From Microbacterium thalli (lineage in GTDB: Bacteria; Actinomycetota; Actinomycetes; Actinomycetales; Microbacteriaceae): a DNA stretch of 64,000 nucleotides. The stretch lies in contig NZ_JAQZCH010000002.1 in the NCBI RefSeq assembly GCF_028737325.1, positions 992,001-1,056,000 of the forward strand, given 5' to 3'. Positions within the stretch are counted from its first letter, which is position 1, and the number at the start of each line of letters is the position of its first letter. A model generated the notes under the pieces. It was not told where the DNA came from, did no database searches, and worked only from the letters and a program-made list of their open reading frames with translations. The position numbers and the translations under genes were made by a program. Below, piece after piece: positions 16,914 to 25,429 of the stretch.

Positions 16914-17052
16914 TTCGCGGTATCTTACGGGATTTTGACGGCCCCTCGGTCCGCCCGTCGGCGACCGAAGCACTAGCGTGGACGAGCTGGCGTCACGCCC
17001 CGATGGCGTAACAGTCCGTCGGCGGCGCCCGACCCGCGGGAGAATGTCTGAC

Positions 17053-18255
17053 ATGGACTGGCAGACCTCCGAAGACACGGTGCCCAGCGCGCCGATCACG
17101 GAGGCTGACGCCCGGCTGCTGCGCGCTCGGCCGCCCGCGACCGGGGCGTGGCGCGACGGCGATCCCGTCGGCCACCGGCGCTTCGCGACGTTCGGCGCAC
17201 TGCCCACGGAGAGCGGCCGCGACCTGCCGGCCTTCCGCCTCGCCTACGAGACGTGGGGCGAGCTCTCCCCTGCCCGCGACAACGCGATCCTCCTGCTGCA
17301 CGCCCTCACCGGCGACAGCCACGTGCGCGGCGACGCGGGCCCGGGCCACGCCACCGCGGGCTGGTGGGACGACATCGTCGGCCCCGGCGCGCCGATCGAC
17401 ACCGACCGCTGGTTCGTCGTCGCCCCGAACATGCTCGGCGGGTGTCAAGGGTCGACGGGACCGTCATCGATCGCCGCGGACGGCTCGGAATGGGGCGGGC
17501 GCTTCCCTCACCTGACCATCCGCGACCAGGTGGCCGCGCAGGCGCGGCTCGCCGACGCCCTCGGGATCGACGTGTGGGCGGCCGTCGTCGGAGGATCGAT
17601 GGGAGGCATGCACGCCTTGGAATGGGGCGTCGGCCTTCCCGACCGGCTCGAGCGACTCGCCGTGCTGGCGGCGCCGCCGGTCAACACCGCCGACCAGATC
17701 GCGCTCAACTCCGTCCAGGTCGAGGCGATCCGCATGGACCCCCGTTTCCAGGACGGCGACTACTACGACGCCGGCGACGGCGACGGACCGCACCGCGGGC
17801 TGGCACTCGCGCGGCGGATGGCGCTGCTGAACTACCGCAGCCCGACGGAACTCAATCTGCGCTTCCAGCGCACCTGGCAGTCGGGCAAGAGCCCCATCGG
17901 CCACGGCGGCCGCTTCGCCGTCGAGAGCTACCTCGACTTCCACGGCAACAAGTTCACGAGGCGCTTCGACGCCAACAGCTACATCACCCTCGTCGAGGCG
18001 ATGAACTCCCACGACGTCGGTCGCGACCGCGGCGGGGTCGAGGATGCGCTCGGTCGGGTGACGGCGCGCACCCTCGTGCTCGGCGTCGACTCCGACCGGC
18101 TGTTCCCGGTCGAGGGACAGCGCCGCATCGCGCGCGGCATCCGTTCGACCATCGATGACGAGGCCGTCGTGATCTCGAGCGATTTCGGGCACGACGCCTT
18201 CCTCATCGAGACCGCTCTCGTCGGCGCGCACCTGCGCCGTCTGCTCGCCTTCTGA
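17053..18255 (+). CDS. metX: Homoserine O-acetyltransferase
   Basis: 400-residue alpha/beta-hydrolase-fold enzyme that acetylates homoserine for methionine synthesis. Family features include the YETWGEL opening segment, LLHALTGDSH, the nucleophile elbow in GGSMGGMHALEWG, RFDANSYITL, and the C-terminal Asp (VDSDRLFP) and His (GHDAFL). Start 17053 is favoured because GGGAG (17038-17042) is 10 nt upstream; another ATG at 17044 is too close to it. A TAGCGT hexamer at 16974-16979 could be the -10, giving a ~67-nt leader. It supplies the substrate of MetY. Confidence 0.94.
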   Translation: MDWQTSEDTVPSAPITEADARLLRARPPATGAWRDGDPVGHRRFATFGALPTESGRDLPAFRLAYETWGELSPARDNAILLLHALTGDSHVRGDAGPGHATAGWWDDIVGPGAPIDTDRWFVVAPNMLGGCQGSTGPSSIAADGSEWGGRFPHLTIRDQVAAQARLADALGIDVWAAVVGGSMGGMHALEWGVGLPDRLERLAVLAAPPVNTADQIALNSVQVEAIRMDPRFQDGDYYDAGDGDGPHRGLALARRMALLNYRSPTELNLRFQRTWQSGKSPIGHGGRFAVESYLDFHGNKFTRRFDANSYITLVEAMNSHDVGRDRGGVEDALGRVTARTLVLGVDSDRLFPVEGQRRIARGIRSTIDDEAVVISSDFGHDAFLIETALVGAHLRRLLAF

Positions 18256-18258
18256 CGC

Positions 18259-19488
18259 TCAGCGCGCCGTCGCCGAGCTGCGGCGACCGACCCGGGTCTC
18301 GACCGAGAAGCTCGCGACAGCGATCACCAGACCACCGAGGGCCAGGACGACCCCCACCCAGACCGGAGCGACGAACCCGAGTCCCGCCGCGATCACGGCA
18401 CCACCGAGGGCGGCGCCCATCGCATTGCCCATGTTCAGGGCCGAATGGTTCAGCGCTGCGGCGATCGACTGGTTGTCGCCGGCGACATCCATCAACCGCG
18501 TCTGGATCGTGGGGCTGAGAGCGGCCGAGAAGAACCCCACGAGGAAGACGAAGATGCCGACGGCGATGATCGACCCCGCGGTGAGCGCCAGCAGCGCCTG
18601 TACGACGGCGAGCGCGACGAGCCCGCCCACCAGACTGCGGCGCAGATCGCGGTCGGCCAGCCGTCCGCCCACGAGATTGCCCGTCGTCATCCCGAGCCCG
18701 GCGACGACGAGCACGATCGGCACGACCCACTGCGGCGAGCCCGCCGCCTCGGTCACGAGTGTGGCGATGTAGCTGTACACGGCGAAGAACCCGCCGAACC
18801 CGACGGCGCCGATGCCCAGCGCGAACCACACCTGCCCGATGCGGAACACACGCAGCTCGGCGCGGAGGGTGCGCGAGGGCTCCCCGGCGTGGTGCGGCAC
18901 CGTCGCCGCGATCGCGATCGTCGCGGCGGCGAAGATGACGGCGACCACGAGGAAGGCCGCTCGCCAGCCGAACTGCTGGCCGAGGAAGGTGCCCAAGGGC
19001 ACGCCGACGACATTCGCGATCGTCAGGCCGGTCAGCACGAACGCCACGCCCTGCGCGCGCTTGCCCGGGCCGAGGACGTCCGCCGCGACCAGCGCGCCGA
19101 TGCCGAAGTAAGCTCCGTGCGGCAGCCCGGCGAGGAAGCGCGAGACGGCGACGAGCTCGAACGTGGGAAGCACGAGCGTGAGGGCGGTGAACACCGTGAG
19201 CGCCAGGGCCAGGAACACCATCACCCGGTGCCGCGGATACTTCGCGACGGTTCCCGCGATCGTCGGCGCTCCGACGACGACTCCCGCCGCGTAGAGCGTG
19301 ATCAGCCACCCCGCCTGGGCGATGGCCGCCTCGGGGTCGTCCGCGTAGACGCCGGGGGTGAGCTCGCGTGCGATCTCGGGAAGCAGCCCCATGACGACGA
19401 ACTCGGTCATCCCGATGCCGAAGCTGCCGATCGCGAGGGCGAACAGCGCCCAGCGGGCAGCGGAGCGGGGCAGCGCGGGGGTGGTCAC
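18259..19488 (-). CDS. MFS transporter (DHA1, AraJ/CmlA-like)
   Basis: 409-residue 12-helix major-facilitator protein of the drug:H+ antiporter-1 type. The first helix carries FGIGMTEFVVMGLLPEI, characteristic of the AraJ/YdhP/CmlA subgroup, and the loop 2-3 motif lies near GAPTIAGTVAKYPRHRVM. It probably exports small molecules or sugars; the substrate is unknown. Translation begins at a GTG exactly 6 nt after TAGGCT, so a leaderless mRNA is likely. It is convergent with metX, the stops being only 3 bp apart. Confidence 0.9.
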   Translation of the reverse strand: MTTPALPRSAARWALFALAIGSFGIGMTEFVVMGLLPEIARELTPGVYADDPEAAIAQAGWLITLYAAGVVVGAPTIAGTVAKYPRHRVMVFLALALTVFTALTLVLPTFELVAVSRFLAGLPHGAYFGIGALVAADVLGPGKRAQGVAFVLTGLTIANVVGVPLGTFLGQQFGWRAAFLVVAVIFAAATIAIAATVPHHAGEPSRTLRAELRVFRIGQVWFALGIGAVGFGGFFAVYSYIATLVTEAAGSPQWVVPIVLVVAGLGMTTGNLVGGRLADRDLRRSLVGGLVALAVVQALLALTAGSIIAVGIFVFLVGFFSAALSPTIQTRLMDVAGDNQSIAAALNHSALNMGNAMGAALGGAVIAAGLGFVAPVWVGVVLALGGLVIAVASFSVETRVGRRSSATAR

Positions 19489-19494
19489 CGAGCG

Positions 19495-19500
19495 AGCCTA
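19495..19500 (-). promoter_or_regulatory. -10 element, leaderless MFS gene
   Basis: TAGGCT on the minus strand, 6 nt before the GTG at 19488. Confidence 0.6.
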
Positions 19501-19553
19501 ACCCTGCGCCGCCGCCGGGTCGAATCGATTCGAACCGGAGTGGATACGGGCGG

Positions 19554-20219
19554 TCACGCGAGCCAGAACGGCACCGACGCCACGGTGATGCCGAGAGCGA
19601 TGAGGATGAGGGCGATCGGAACCGAGCGGGCGACCACGCCCGTACCGAGCCGTGTGACGAGGGATTCGAGGCGTAGGCGAATCCGGTCCCGCGCCACCAT
19701 GCCCGCCACCAGCAGGACCAGACACGGCAGGCAGTAGACCACCGCGTATCCGGCGAGCACGGCCAGCCCGGTCCCGATTCCCACGCCGAAGGACACCAGC
19801 CGCTCGATCGCGACGAAATACGGGAACGCGTTCGGCAGGTCGGCCGCGGTCAGGAGCACGCCGAAGGGGACGGCGGTCCAGACGGTGAACCACGGCGGCA
19901 GCACGATGGCCCGCCGCGGCCGTTCGCGGAACCGCCGCAGTCCCGCCACGGCGAGCGCGACACCCGCCGCGCCGAACGCGACGAAACGGAGCGCGACGCT
20001 GATACCGGTCACCGCACCCGCGGCAGCCCCTGCCGTGAGGAACAGGGCCGCTCCGACGACGAAGACCGTGGCTGCGGCACCCGCCACGGCCGCGCCGGCG
20101 AGCAGACCCGGATGCCGCGGCGCCGCCACCAGGATCAGCGTCACGGCGACGATCGTCGCCGGGTTCAACGAGTCGAGCAGCGCGAGGCCCGCGATGCCGA
20201 GCAGCAGCGCCCCGCTCAT
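19554..20219 (-). CDS. GAP-family (LysE-superfamily) membrane transporter
   Basis: 221-residue protein with six predicted membrane helices. The start LLGIAGLALLDSLNPATI, with its conserved DSLNP, and the central PNAFPYFVAIERL region are typical of the GAP/Sap family of small exporters, some of which move peptidoglycolipid or other envelope molecules. The ATG at 20219 overlaps the stop of the TetR gene (ATGA). An in-frame extension upstream to 20381 is rejected because it lies within tetR. It is likely the efflux target controlled by that regulator. Confidence 0.82.
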   Translation of the reverse strand: MSGALLLGIAGLALLDSLNPATIVAVTLILVAAPRHPGLLAGAAVAGAAATVFVVGAALFLTAGAAAGAVTGISVALRFVAFGAAGVALAVAGLRRFRERPRRAIVLPPWFTVWTAVPFGVLLTAADLPNAFPYFVAIERLVSFGVGIGTGLAVLAGYAVVYCLPCLVLLVAGMVARDRIRLRLESLVTRLGTGVVARSVPIALILIALGITVASVPFWLA

Positions 20220-20728
20220 CGCGTCGCGCCGGATTCGGGTACGAGGTGGCGCACGAGGTCGTCGATGCCGTCCGCTGCCTCGACTCCGGCGATCGCGTTC
20301 GCGACCAGCGCGTCGCCGACGAGCCGGATGACACGCGCCCGGACGGGGTCGCCCACCTCGGACGCGATGGCGCGCTCCCACCGCGCGAGGGCGTCACGCG
20401 CATCGGCGAGGAGCGCCGACGCCTCGCCCGCCTCGGGTCGGAAGCCTCCCGCCAAAGCGCGGAGCAGGCCCCGCTCGTCCGCGTCGGCTGCCGACAGGCG
20501 CAGCCAGGTCTCGGCCGCATTCCCCCGCGCGACGACATCCGCCATTACCGCATCCACCTCGTCGAGCGCCTGCCGAGCGAGCCCCGACACGAGCGCTGAG
20601 CGCGAGGCGAAATGGTGCATCAGGCCGCCCTTGGACACCTCGGCCGCAGCGGCCACCGCGTTCAGCGACGGGACCGCTCCGGATTGCAGGGTCAGTCGAC
20701 GAGCCTCGGCCAGGATCCGTTCGCGCAT
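20216..20728 (-). CDS. TetR-family transcriptional repressor
   Basis: 170-residue TetR-type regulator. The N-terminal helix-turn-helix (SLNAVAAAAEVSKGGLMHHFASRSALV, about 22-48) is typical; the rest is the helical ligand-binding domain. It is the first gene of an operon with the GAP transporter. The ATG lies 6 nt after TAGGGT, and a clean palindrome ACCGACCGGTCGGT starts only 13 bp upstream of that -10, a normal place for autorepression. Likely ligand: the exporter's substrate, which is unknown. Confidence 0.9.
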   Translation of the reverse strand: MRERILAEARRLTLQSGAVPSLNAVAAAAEVSKGGLMHHFASRSALVSGLARQALDEVDAVMADVVARGNAAETWLRLSAADADERGLLRALAGGFRPEAGEASALLADARDALARWERAIASEVGDPVRARVIRLVGDALVANAIAGVEAADGIDDLVRHLVPESGATR

Positions 20729-20734
20729 GATCCG

Positions 20735-20740
20735 ACCCTA
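20735..20740 (-). promoter_or_regulatory. -10 element, leaderless tetR-GAP operon
   Basis: TAGGGT on the minus strand, 6 nt before the ATG at 20728. Confidence 0.6.
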
Positions 20741-20747
20741 GCCGATC

Positions 20748-20767
20748 AACCGACCGACCGGTCGGTT
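20748..20767. promoter_or_regulatory. Palindromic TetR operator candidate
   Basis: ACCGACCGGTCGGT (20753-20766) is a perfect 14-bp palindrome flanked by AACCG on one side and T on the other. It occupies the -15 to -35 region of the tetR promoter; this GACCGGTC-type sequence is common among TetR operators in Actinobacteria. Confidence 0.65.
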
Positions 20768-20787
20768 GGCGAGGCGGTGCGACGCTC

Positions 20788-21099
20788 TCAGGCGCCGTCG
20801 TCGTCGATCGCCCGCTCGAGCCGGTCGATCTTCGCGTCGAGCTCACCGGTGTAGCCCGGGCGGATGTCGGCCTTCAGCACGAGCGACACCCGCGATCCGA
20901 ACGGCAGCACCGCGTCGGTCGCTCGTTTGACGACATCCATCACCTCGTCCCACTCCCCCTCGATCTCGGTGAACATCGACGTCGTCCGGTTCGGCAGGCC
21001 CGAGGCCCGCACGACGGCGACGGCGGCGGCCACAGCGTCGTGGACCGAACCGTCCGACCGACCGGTGCCGCTGGGAGCGACGGAGAAAGCGACGAGCAT
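20788..21099 (-). CDS. Thiamine-binding (MTH1187/YkoF-like) small protein
   Basis: 103-residue ferredoxin-like-fold protein of the MTH1187 family, whose members bind thiamine or related pyrimidines. The family start MLVAFSVAPSG and the central TSMFTEIEGEWDEVMDVVKRA are seen. The start at 21099 follows GGAGG by 6 nt (GGAGGCTCCC-ATG); the longer open frame upstream lacks support. The gene lies 13 bp before the GT87 stop on the same strand, so it may be read from the GT87 transcript. Its precise role (buffering or sensing) is not settled for the family. Confidence 0.85.
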   Translation of the reverse strand: MLVAFSVAPSGTGRSDGSVHDAVAAAVAVVRASGLPNRTTSMFTEIEGEWDEVMDVVKRATDAVLPFGSRVSLVLKADIRPGYTGELDAKIDRLERAIDDDGA

Positions 21100-21112
21100 G
21101 GGAGCCTCCGAA

Positions 21113-22318
21113 TCAGGCGGGAACGGATGCCGGCCGGGGCACGGGCACGCGCGCGAGGCGCACGACCATCCACACCCCCAGCGCGACGAGCAGGACATTG
21201 CGGACGGTGAGCACCGCGACGCCGAGCGGCTGGGCGGTCAGGACGTCGTTGTAGAGCACCGGGTAGATGAGCTGGGTCAGGCCGCTCAGCACGAGCACGG
21301 CGACCGCCGGTCGCGACCACGCCCGCCGGTCGAGCACCAGACCGAGCACCACCGCAGGCACCAGCCAGCACAGGTACTGCGGCGACCCGACCTTGTTGAG
21401 GGCGACGAAGGTCACGACGAGCGCCATCGCCGCCGTCGGCAGAACGTGGCGCACGGCCGCTCCGCGCCAGGTCTGCACGGCGGCGAGCCCCGCGACGGCC
21501 GCGACGCCCGCGATGAGCACGGGCGTCATGATCGCGATGACCGGGTCGATGTCGGAGCCGGTGACCTGGAAGGTGAGGATGTCGCTGGCGTAGTACACCG
21601 AGAAGCCGGGGATGCCGAGCATGGTGCCCCACACGTAGAACGTGCTCACCGGCGCCTCGACCTGCAGTCCGCGCGAGGTCTGATCGCCGACGAAGCCGAG
21701 CGCGTGGGCGGCACCGCCGGCGGCGATGACGACCGCCAGGGTCGCCGCCGAGACCACCAGGCCCGACACGATGAGGGCACCGCGCCGACGCAGCACGATG
21801 ACGGCGGCCCCGATGAGCGCGGCGGGCCAGACCTTGATCCACGTCGCGACGGCGAGCAGGATGCCGGCGAGCCCGGGCCGGCCGCGCAGCCACACGCACC
21901 CCATCACGGCGAGCGCGACGGTGATCGCGTCGAGGCGGTACAGCCCGACCGGGCCGAGCAGGATGATGGCGGCGAGCCAGAACCCTGCCGCCGTCACACG
22001 CCCGCGCGAGCGCGCGTCACCGATGAGCACGGCGAAGGCGATGGCGTCCACCACCGCGACGAGGACCGCCCATCCGACCGTGTAGCCCGCGATCCAGGCG
22101 AACCCGTGAGCGAGCACCATCGGCACGAGGGCCAGCTGCGGGTAGACCCAGTCCTGGTCGATACCGACGATCTCGCCGCCGCTCAGCGCGGCCCGCGACC
22201 ACGGTTCGTAGACGAGGTAGACATCGCCCATCGGCTGGTTGGGCAGGACGAAACCGAGCACCGAGACGAGCAGATGCACGAGCGCGAACGCGATCCACAG
22301 CGTTCCCCGTCTCGACAC
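21113..22318 (-). CDS. GT87-family polyprenol-dependent mannosyltransferase-like membrane protein
   Basis: 401-residue polytopic protein with about ten membrane helices, matching the DUF2029/GT87 group that transfers mannose from polyprenyl-phosphate in envelope glycolipid or glycoprotein synthesis. The extracytoplasmic DVYLVYEPWSRAAL carries the early Asp expected of GT-C enzymes, and TWIKVWPAALIG is a family-typical segment. The start is set at the GTG 22318 because TAGGAT (22325-22330) ends exactly 6 nt before it; a GTG two codons upstream directly abuts that -10 and cannot be used if the mRNA is leaderless. Confidence 0.82.
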   Translation of the reverse strand: MSRRGTLWIAFALVHLLVSVLGFVLPNQPMGDVYLVYEPWSRAALSGGEIVGIDQDWVYPQLALVPMVLAHGFAWIAGYTVGWAVLVAVVDAIAFAVLIGDARSRGRVTAAGFWLAAIILLGPVGLYRLDAITVALAVMGCVWLRGRPGLAGILLAVATWIKVWPAALIGAAVIVLRRRGALIVSGLVVSAATLAVVIAAGGAAHALGFVGDQTSRGLQVEAPVSTFYVWGTMLGIPGFSVYYASDILTFQVTGSDIDPVIAIMTPVLIAGVAAVAGLAAVQTWRGAAVRHVLPTAAMALVVTFVALNKVGSPQYLCWLVPAVVLGLVLDRRAWSRPAVAVLVLSGLTQLIYPVLYNDVLTAQPLGVAVLTVRNVLLVALGVWMVVRLARVPVPRPASVPA

Positions 22319-22324
22319 CGTCAC

Positions 22325-22330
22325 ATCCTA
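22325..22330 (-). promoter_or_regulatory. -10 element that decides the GT87 start
   Basis: TAGGAT on the minus strand is followed by GTGACG and then GTG. With 6-nt spacing the second GTG (22318) is the start. Confidence 0.55.
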
Positions 22331-22349
22331 CGACCGGCCCTTCGCGGGG

Positions 22350-23198
22350 TCAGAATGCGGCGTGGTCTCCGGCCAGCAAGGCTGCCACGACACCCGGTAC
22401 GGCTTCGGCGACATCGAGCGCCGTGCGCGGGCCGGCGCCGGCAGCCCGCCCGGCGTGCCCGTGCACGAAAGCGGCGGCCGCGGCGAGAGGCGCGAGCGCG
22501 GCGGCATCCAGGTCGTGGTCGGCGCCACGCGCGGCGACGATCGCACCGAGGATGCCGCCGAGCACGTCTCCCGTGCCCGCGGTGGCCAGCCATCCGGTGC
22601 CGGCCCGCACCACCGCGGTCCAGCCGTCCGGCGCGGCCACGATCGTCTCGGCACCCTTGAGCAGCACGGTCGTCCCGCTCGAGCGTGCCGTGTCGCGCGC
22701 GGCATCCGCACGCTCGTCGAGCGTCGTCGCGGTGCGCTCGGGCAACCCGAGCAGCTCGCGCAGCCGGGCGTGCTCGCTCTGGTGCGGGGTGACGACGGTC
22801 GGGGCTGTGGCGCCGGCGACGAGGTCGAGCGCCCCGGCGTCGACGACCACGGGCACCTCTCCGCGCATGAGCTCCTGCAGGCGCGCCGTCTCGGCGGGCG
22901 GCCGCGTCGCGGCATCCGTGCCGGATCCGATCAGCCAGGCCTGCACCCGGCCCGGCATCGTCACCGTCTCGGGCCGGCGCTGCAGCACGAGATCGGACGC
23001 CCGATCGGGCCCGAGGTAGCGCACCATGCCGAGCCCGGTGCGCCACGCCGCCTCGACGCCCAGGACAGCGGCTCCGGGATATTCCTGCGAGCCGGTGCGG
23101 ACACCGAGCACTCCCCGGGAATACTTGTGGTCCTCGGCAGTTGGCTCCCGCAGGAGCGCGGCCGTGTCGCCCGCATCCCACTCGTGGATCTCGACCAT
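22350..23198 (-). CDS. nnrD: ADP-dependent NAD(P)H-hydrate dehydratase
   Basis: 282-residue ribokinase-fold enzyme that repairs hydrated NAD(P)H using ADP. Signature segments are KYSRGVLGVRTGS near residue 25, GLGMVRYLG, VVTPHQSEHARL (the substrate-loop region) and the C-terminal TGDVLGGILGA with the catalytic Asp. The N-terminal epimerase domain (NnrE), often fused, is absent here, so this is a standalone dehydratase. The start follows TAGGGT by 6 nt. It is divergent from the flavin oxidoreductase gene 35 bp away. Confidence 0.9.
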   Translation of the reverse strand: MVEIHEWDAGDTAALLREPTAEDHKYSRGVLGVRTGSQEYPGAAVLGVEAAWRTGLGMVRYLGPDRASDLVLQRRPETVTMPGRVQAWLIGSGTDAATRPPAETARLQELMRGEVPVVVDAGALDLVAGATAPTVVTPHQSEHARLRELLGLPERTATTLDERADAARDTARSSGTTVLLKGAETIVAAPDGWTAVVRAGTGWLATAGTGDVLGGILGAIVAARGADHDLDAAALAPLAAAAAFVHGHAGRAAGAGPRTALDVAEAVPGVVAALLAGDHAAF

Positions 23199-23204
23199 GG
23201 CGCC

Positions 23205-23210
23205 ACCCTA
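23205..23210 (-). promoter_or_regulatory. -10 element, leaderless nnrD
   Basis: TAGGGT on the minus strand, 6 nt before the ATG at 23198. Confidence 0.6.
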
Positions 23211-23233
23211 TCGGCGCCGATAAGGAGCCCGGC

Positions 23234-24301
23234 GTGAGCCAGCTGTTCAGCCCCCTGACCATCCGCGCCGTCGAGGTGCCCAACCGCCTGTGGGTCGCGC
23301 CCATGTGCCAGTACTCGGCGGTCGACGGCATGCCCAACGACTGGCACCACGTGCACCTCGCCCAGTTCGCCTCCGGGGGCGCCGGGCTCGTCATGGCCGA
23401 GGCCACCGCCGTCGTGCCCGAAGGGCGCATCACCCCCGACGACACCGGCATCTGGAACGACGAGCAGCGCGACGCCTGGAAGCCCATCGTCGCCTCGATC
23501 CGCGCACGCGGCGCCGTGCCCGCGATCCAGCTCGCGCACGCCGGACGCAAGGCCTCGACCTGGTCGCCGTTCGCGGATGCCAACGGCACCGTGCCGGCGA
23601 GCGAGGGCGGCTGGCAGGCCCTCGCCCCCTCCGCCGAGGCCTATGACGGATACGCCCGACCCGCGGCGCTCGACCTCGCGCAGATCGACGAGCTGGTGGC
23701 GGCCTTCGCCGCGGCGGCCGAGCGGTCGCTCGACGCGGGCTTCGAGGTGCTCGAGATCCACGCCGCGCACGGCTACCTGCTGCACGAGTTCCTCTCGCCC
23801 CTGTCGAACCTCCGCACCGACGAGTACGGCGGATCGCTCGAGAACCGCGCGCGCGTGCTGCTGCGCATCGTCGAGGCGGTTCGCGCCGTCGCCCCCGACG
23901 CCCCGCTCTTCGTCCGCTTCTCAGCCACCGACTGGGCCGAGGGCGGCTGGGATGTCGCCGACACCGCGACGGTCACCACCTGGGTCGCCGAGCGCGGCGT
24001 CGACCTCGTCGACATCTCCAGCGGCGGCAACGTCGCGCACCAGAGCATCACGACCGGTCCGGGCTACCAGGTGCCGTTCGCCCGCGAGGTGCGCGACACG
24101 ACCGGCGTTCCCGTCAGCGCCGTGGGCGAGATCACGACGGGCACGCAGGCCGAGGAGATCCTCGCCGCCGCGCACGCCGACGCGATCATGGCCGGTCGGG
24201 AGTGGCTGCGCGACCCGCACTTCGGGCTGCGCGCCTCGGTCGAGCTCGGCGAGGACGCCGCGATCTGGCCGCCGCAGTACGTGCGCGCACGCCGACGCTG
24301 A
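23234..24301 (+). CDS. Old-yellow-enzyme-type NADH:flavin oxidoreductase (YqjM-like)
   Basis: 355-residue FMN-dependent TIM-barrel ene-reductase. The N-terminus LFSPLTIRAVEVPNRLWVAPMCQYSA, with Cys in MCQYS, is typical of the thermophilic-like/YqjM class. QLAHAGRKAS and HAAHGYLLHEFLSPL provide active-site His residues. It ends with the class-specific arginine-rich PPQYVRARRR. The GTG start is supported by AAGGAG at 23222-23227. It probably reduces activated C=C bonds in stress metabolites; the natural substrate is unknown. Confidence 0.93.
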   Translation: MSQLFSPLTIRAVEVPNRLWVAPMCQYSAVDGMPNDWHHVHLAQFASGGAGLVMAEATAVVPEGRITPDDTGIWNDEQRDAWKPIVASIRARGAVPAIQLAHAGRKASTWSPFADANGTVPASEGGWQALAPSAEAYDGYARPAALDLAQIDELVAAFAAAAERSLDAGFEVLEIHAAHGYLLHEFLSPLSNLRTDEYGGSLENRARVLLRIVEAVRAVAPDAPLFVRFSATDWAEGGWDVADTATVTTWVAERGVDLVDISSGGNVAHQSITTGPGYQVPFAREVRDTTGVPVSAVGEITTGTQAEEILAAAHADAIMAGREWLRDPHFGLRASVELGEDAAIWPPQYVRARRR

Positions 24302-24308
24302 TCCCGCG

Positions 24309-24357
24309 ACGAATGCCGGACGCGCCGTCCCCTCGGGGCTGCGCGTCCGGCATTCGT
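24309..24357. terminator. Bidirectional terminator
   Basis: A 16-bp inverted repeat (ACGAATGCCGGACGCG at 24309-24324 and its complement ending at 24357) lies between the convergent ene-reductase and CBS-protein genes. Confidence 0.8.
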
Positions 24358-24361
24358 GGTC

Positions 24362-25429
24362 TCAGCGGCCGGGGCGGCCGTGCGGTCCACGACGCGTCGC
24401 GTCGTGGACCTCGCCGATGAGCTCCTCGATGATGTCCTCGAGGAACAGCACCGCGGTCGTACGCCCCTCGGCGTCGCGCACCTGGGCGAGGTGACGGCTC
24501 GAGCGCCGCATCAACGCGAGCGCGTCCTCGAGATCGGTCGTCTCGGCGACGGGCACCATGAGGTGGATGCGCTTGGCCTTGATCGGGCGCGACGCGGCGT
24601 CGTCGTCGACCTCGGCCTCGCGCAGCACGTCCTTCAGGTGCACGTACCCGACGGGCTGGGCGGTGTCGTCGACGATCACGTAGCGCGAGAAGCCGTGGCG
24701 CGCCACGGCGCGCTCGACATCCTCGGGGGTCGCCGTCTCGGGCAGCGTGACGAGGTCGCCCAGCGGCACGGCCACGTCCTTCGCCTTCTTGTCGGTGAAC
24801 TCCATGACCGCCGCCACGGTGCCCGACGCGTCGTCGAGCACGCCCTCGATGCGCGAGGTCGCGACGATCGTGGCGACCTCATCGAGCGTGTAGGTCGAGG
24901 TCGCCTCATCCTTCGGCTCGACGCGGAACAGCCGCACGACGTGATTGGCGATCCAGTTGAGCACGACGATCACCGGGTAGAACAGCCGCGACACCCACAT
25001 GAGCGGGGTCGCGAGCAGCAGCACGGCTCGGTCGGGCAGCGAGAACGCGAGGTTCTTCGGCACCATCTCGCCGAACACGACGTGCAGGTACGACACGATG
25101 ATCAGCGCGACGATGAAGGCGACGACGTCGACGGCCGCCTCGCCCCATCCCGTCAGCCCCAGCGGCACGGCCAGCAGGTGGTGAATGGCCGGCTCGGAGA
25201 CGTTCAGGATCACCAGCGAGCAGATCGTGATGCCCAGCTGACAGGTCGCGAGCATGAGCGTCGCGTGCTCCATGGCCCACAGCGCCGTCTTGGCGGGGCG
25301 GGAGCCCTTCTCAGCGAGGGGCTCGATCTGCGAGCGACGCGCCGAGATGACCGCGAACTCGCTGCCGACGAAGAAGGCGTTGAACGCCAGCAGAACGACC
25401 AGCCAAGCCAGTCCAGCCCAATCGTTCAT
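24362..25429 (-). CDS. CNNM/CBS-domain membrane protein (short form)
   Basis: 355-residue protein with the CNNM (DUF21) transmembrane domain in residues ~1-180 (family start LVVLLAFNAFFVGSEFAVISARR) and a cytoplasmic CBS pair from ~200 to ~335. It lacks the C-terminal CorC_HlyC domain of its neighbour, so the two are not simple duplicates. CNNM proteins are linked to Mg2+/Co2+ transport or efflux; the database name 'hemolysin' is historical. ATG overlaps the upstream stop (ATGA at 25426-25429). Confidence 0.9.
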   Translation of the reverse strand: MNDWAGLAWLVVLLAFNAFFVGSEFAVISARRSQIEPLAEKGSRPAKTALWAMEHATLMLATCQLGITICSLVILNVSEPAIHHLLAVPLGLTGWGEAAVDVVAFIVALIIVSYLHVVFGEMVPKNLAFSLPDRAVLLLATPLMWVSRLFYPVIVVLNWIANHVVRLFRVEPKDEATSTYTLDEVATIVATSRIEGVLDDASGTVAAVMEFTDKKAKDVAVPLGDLVTLPETATPEDVERAVARHGFSRYVIVDDTAQPVGYVHLKDVLREAEVDDDAASRPIKAKRIHLMVPVAETTDLEDALALMRRSSRHLAQVRDAEGRTTAVLFLEDIIEELIGEVHDATRRGPHGRPGR

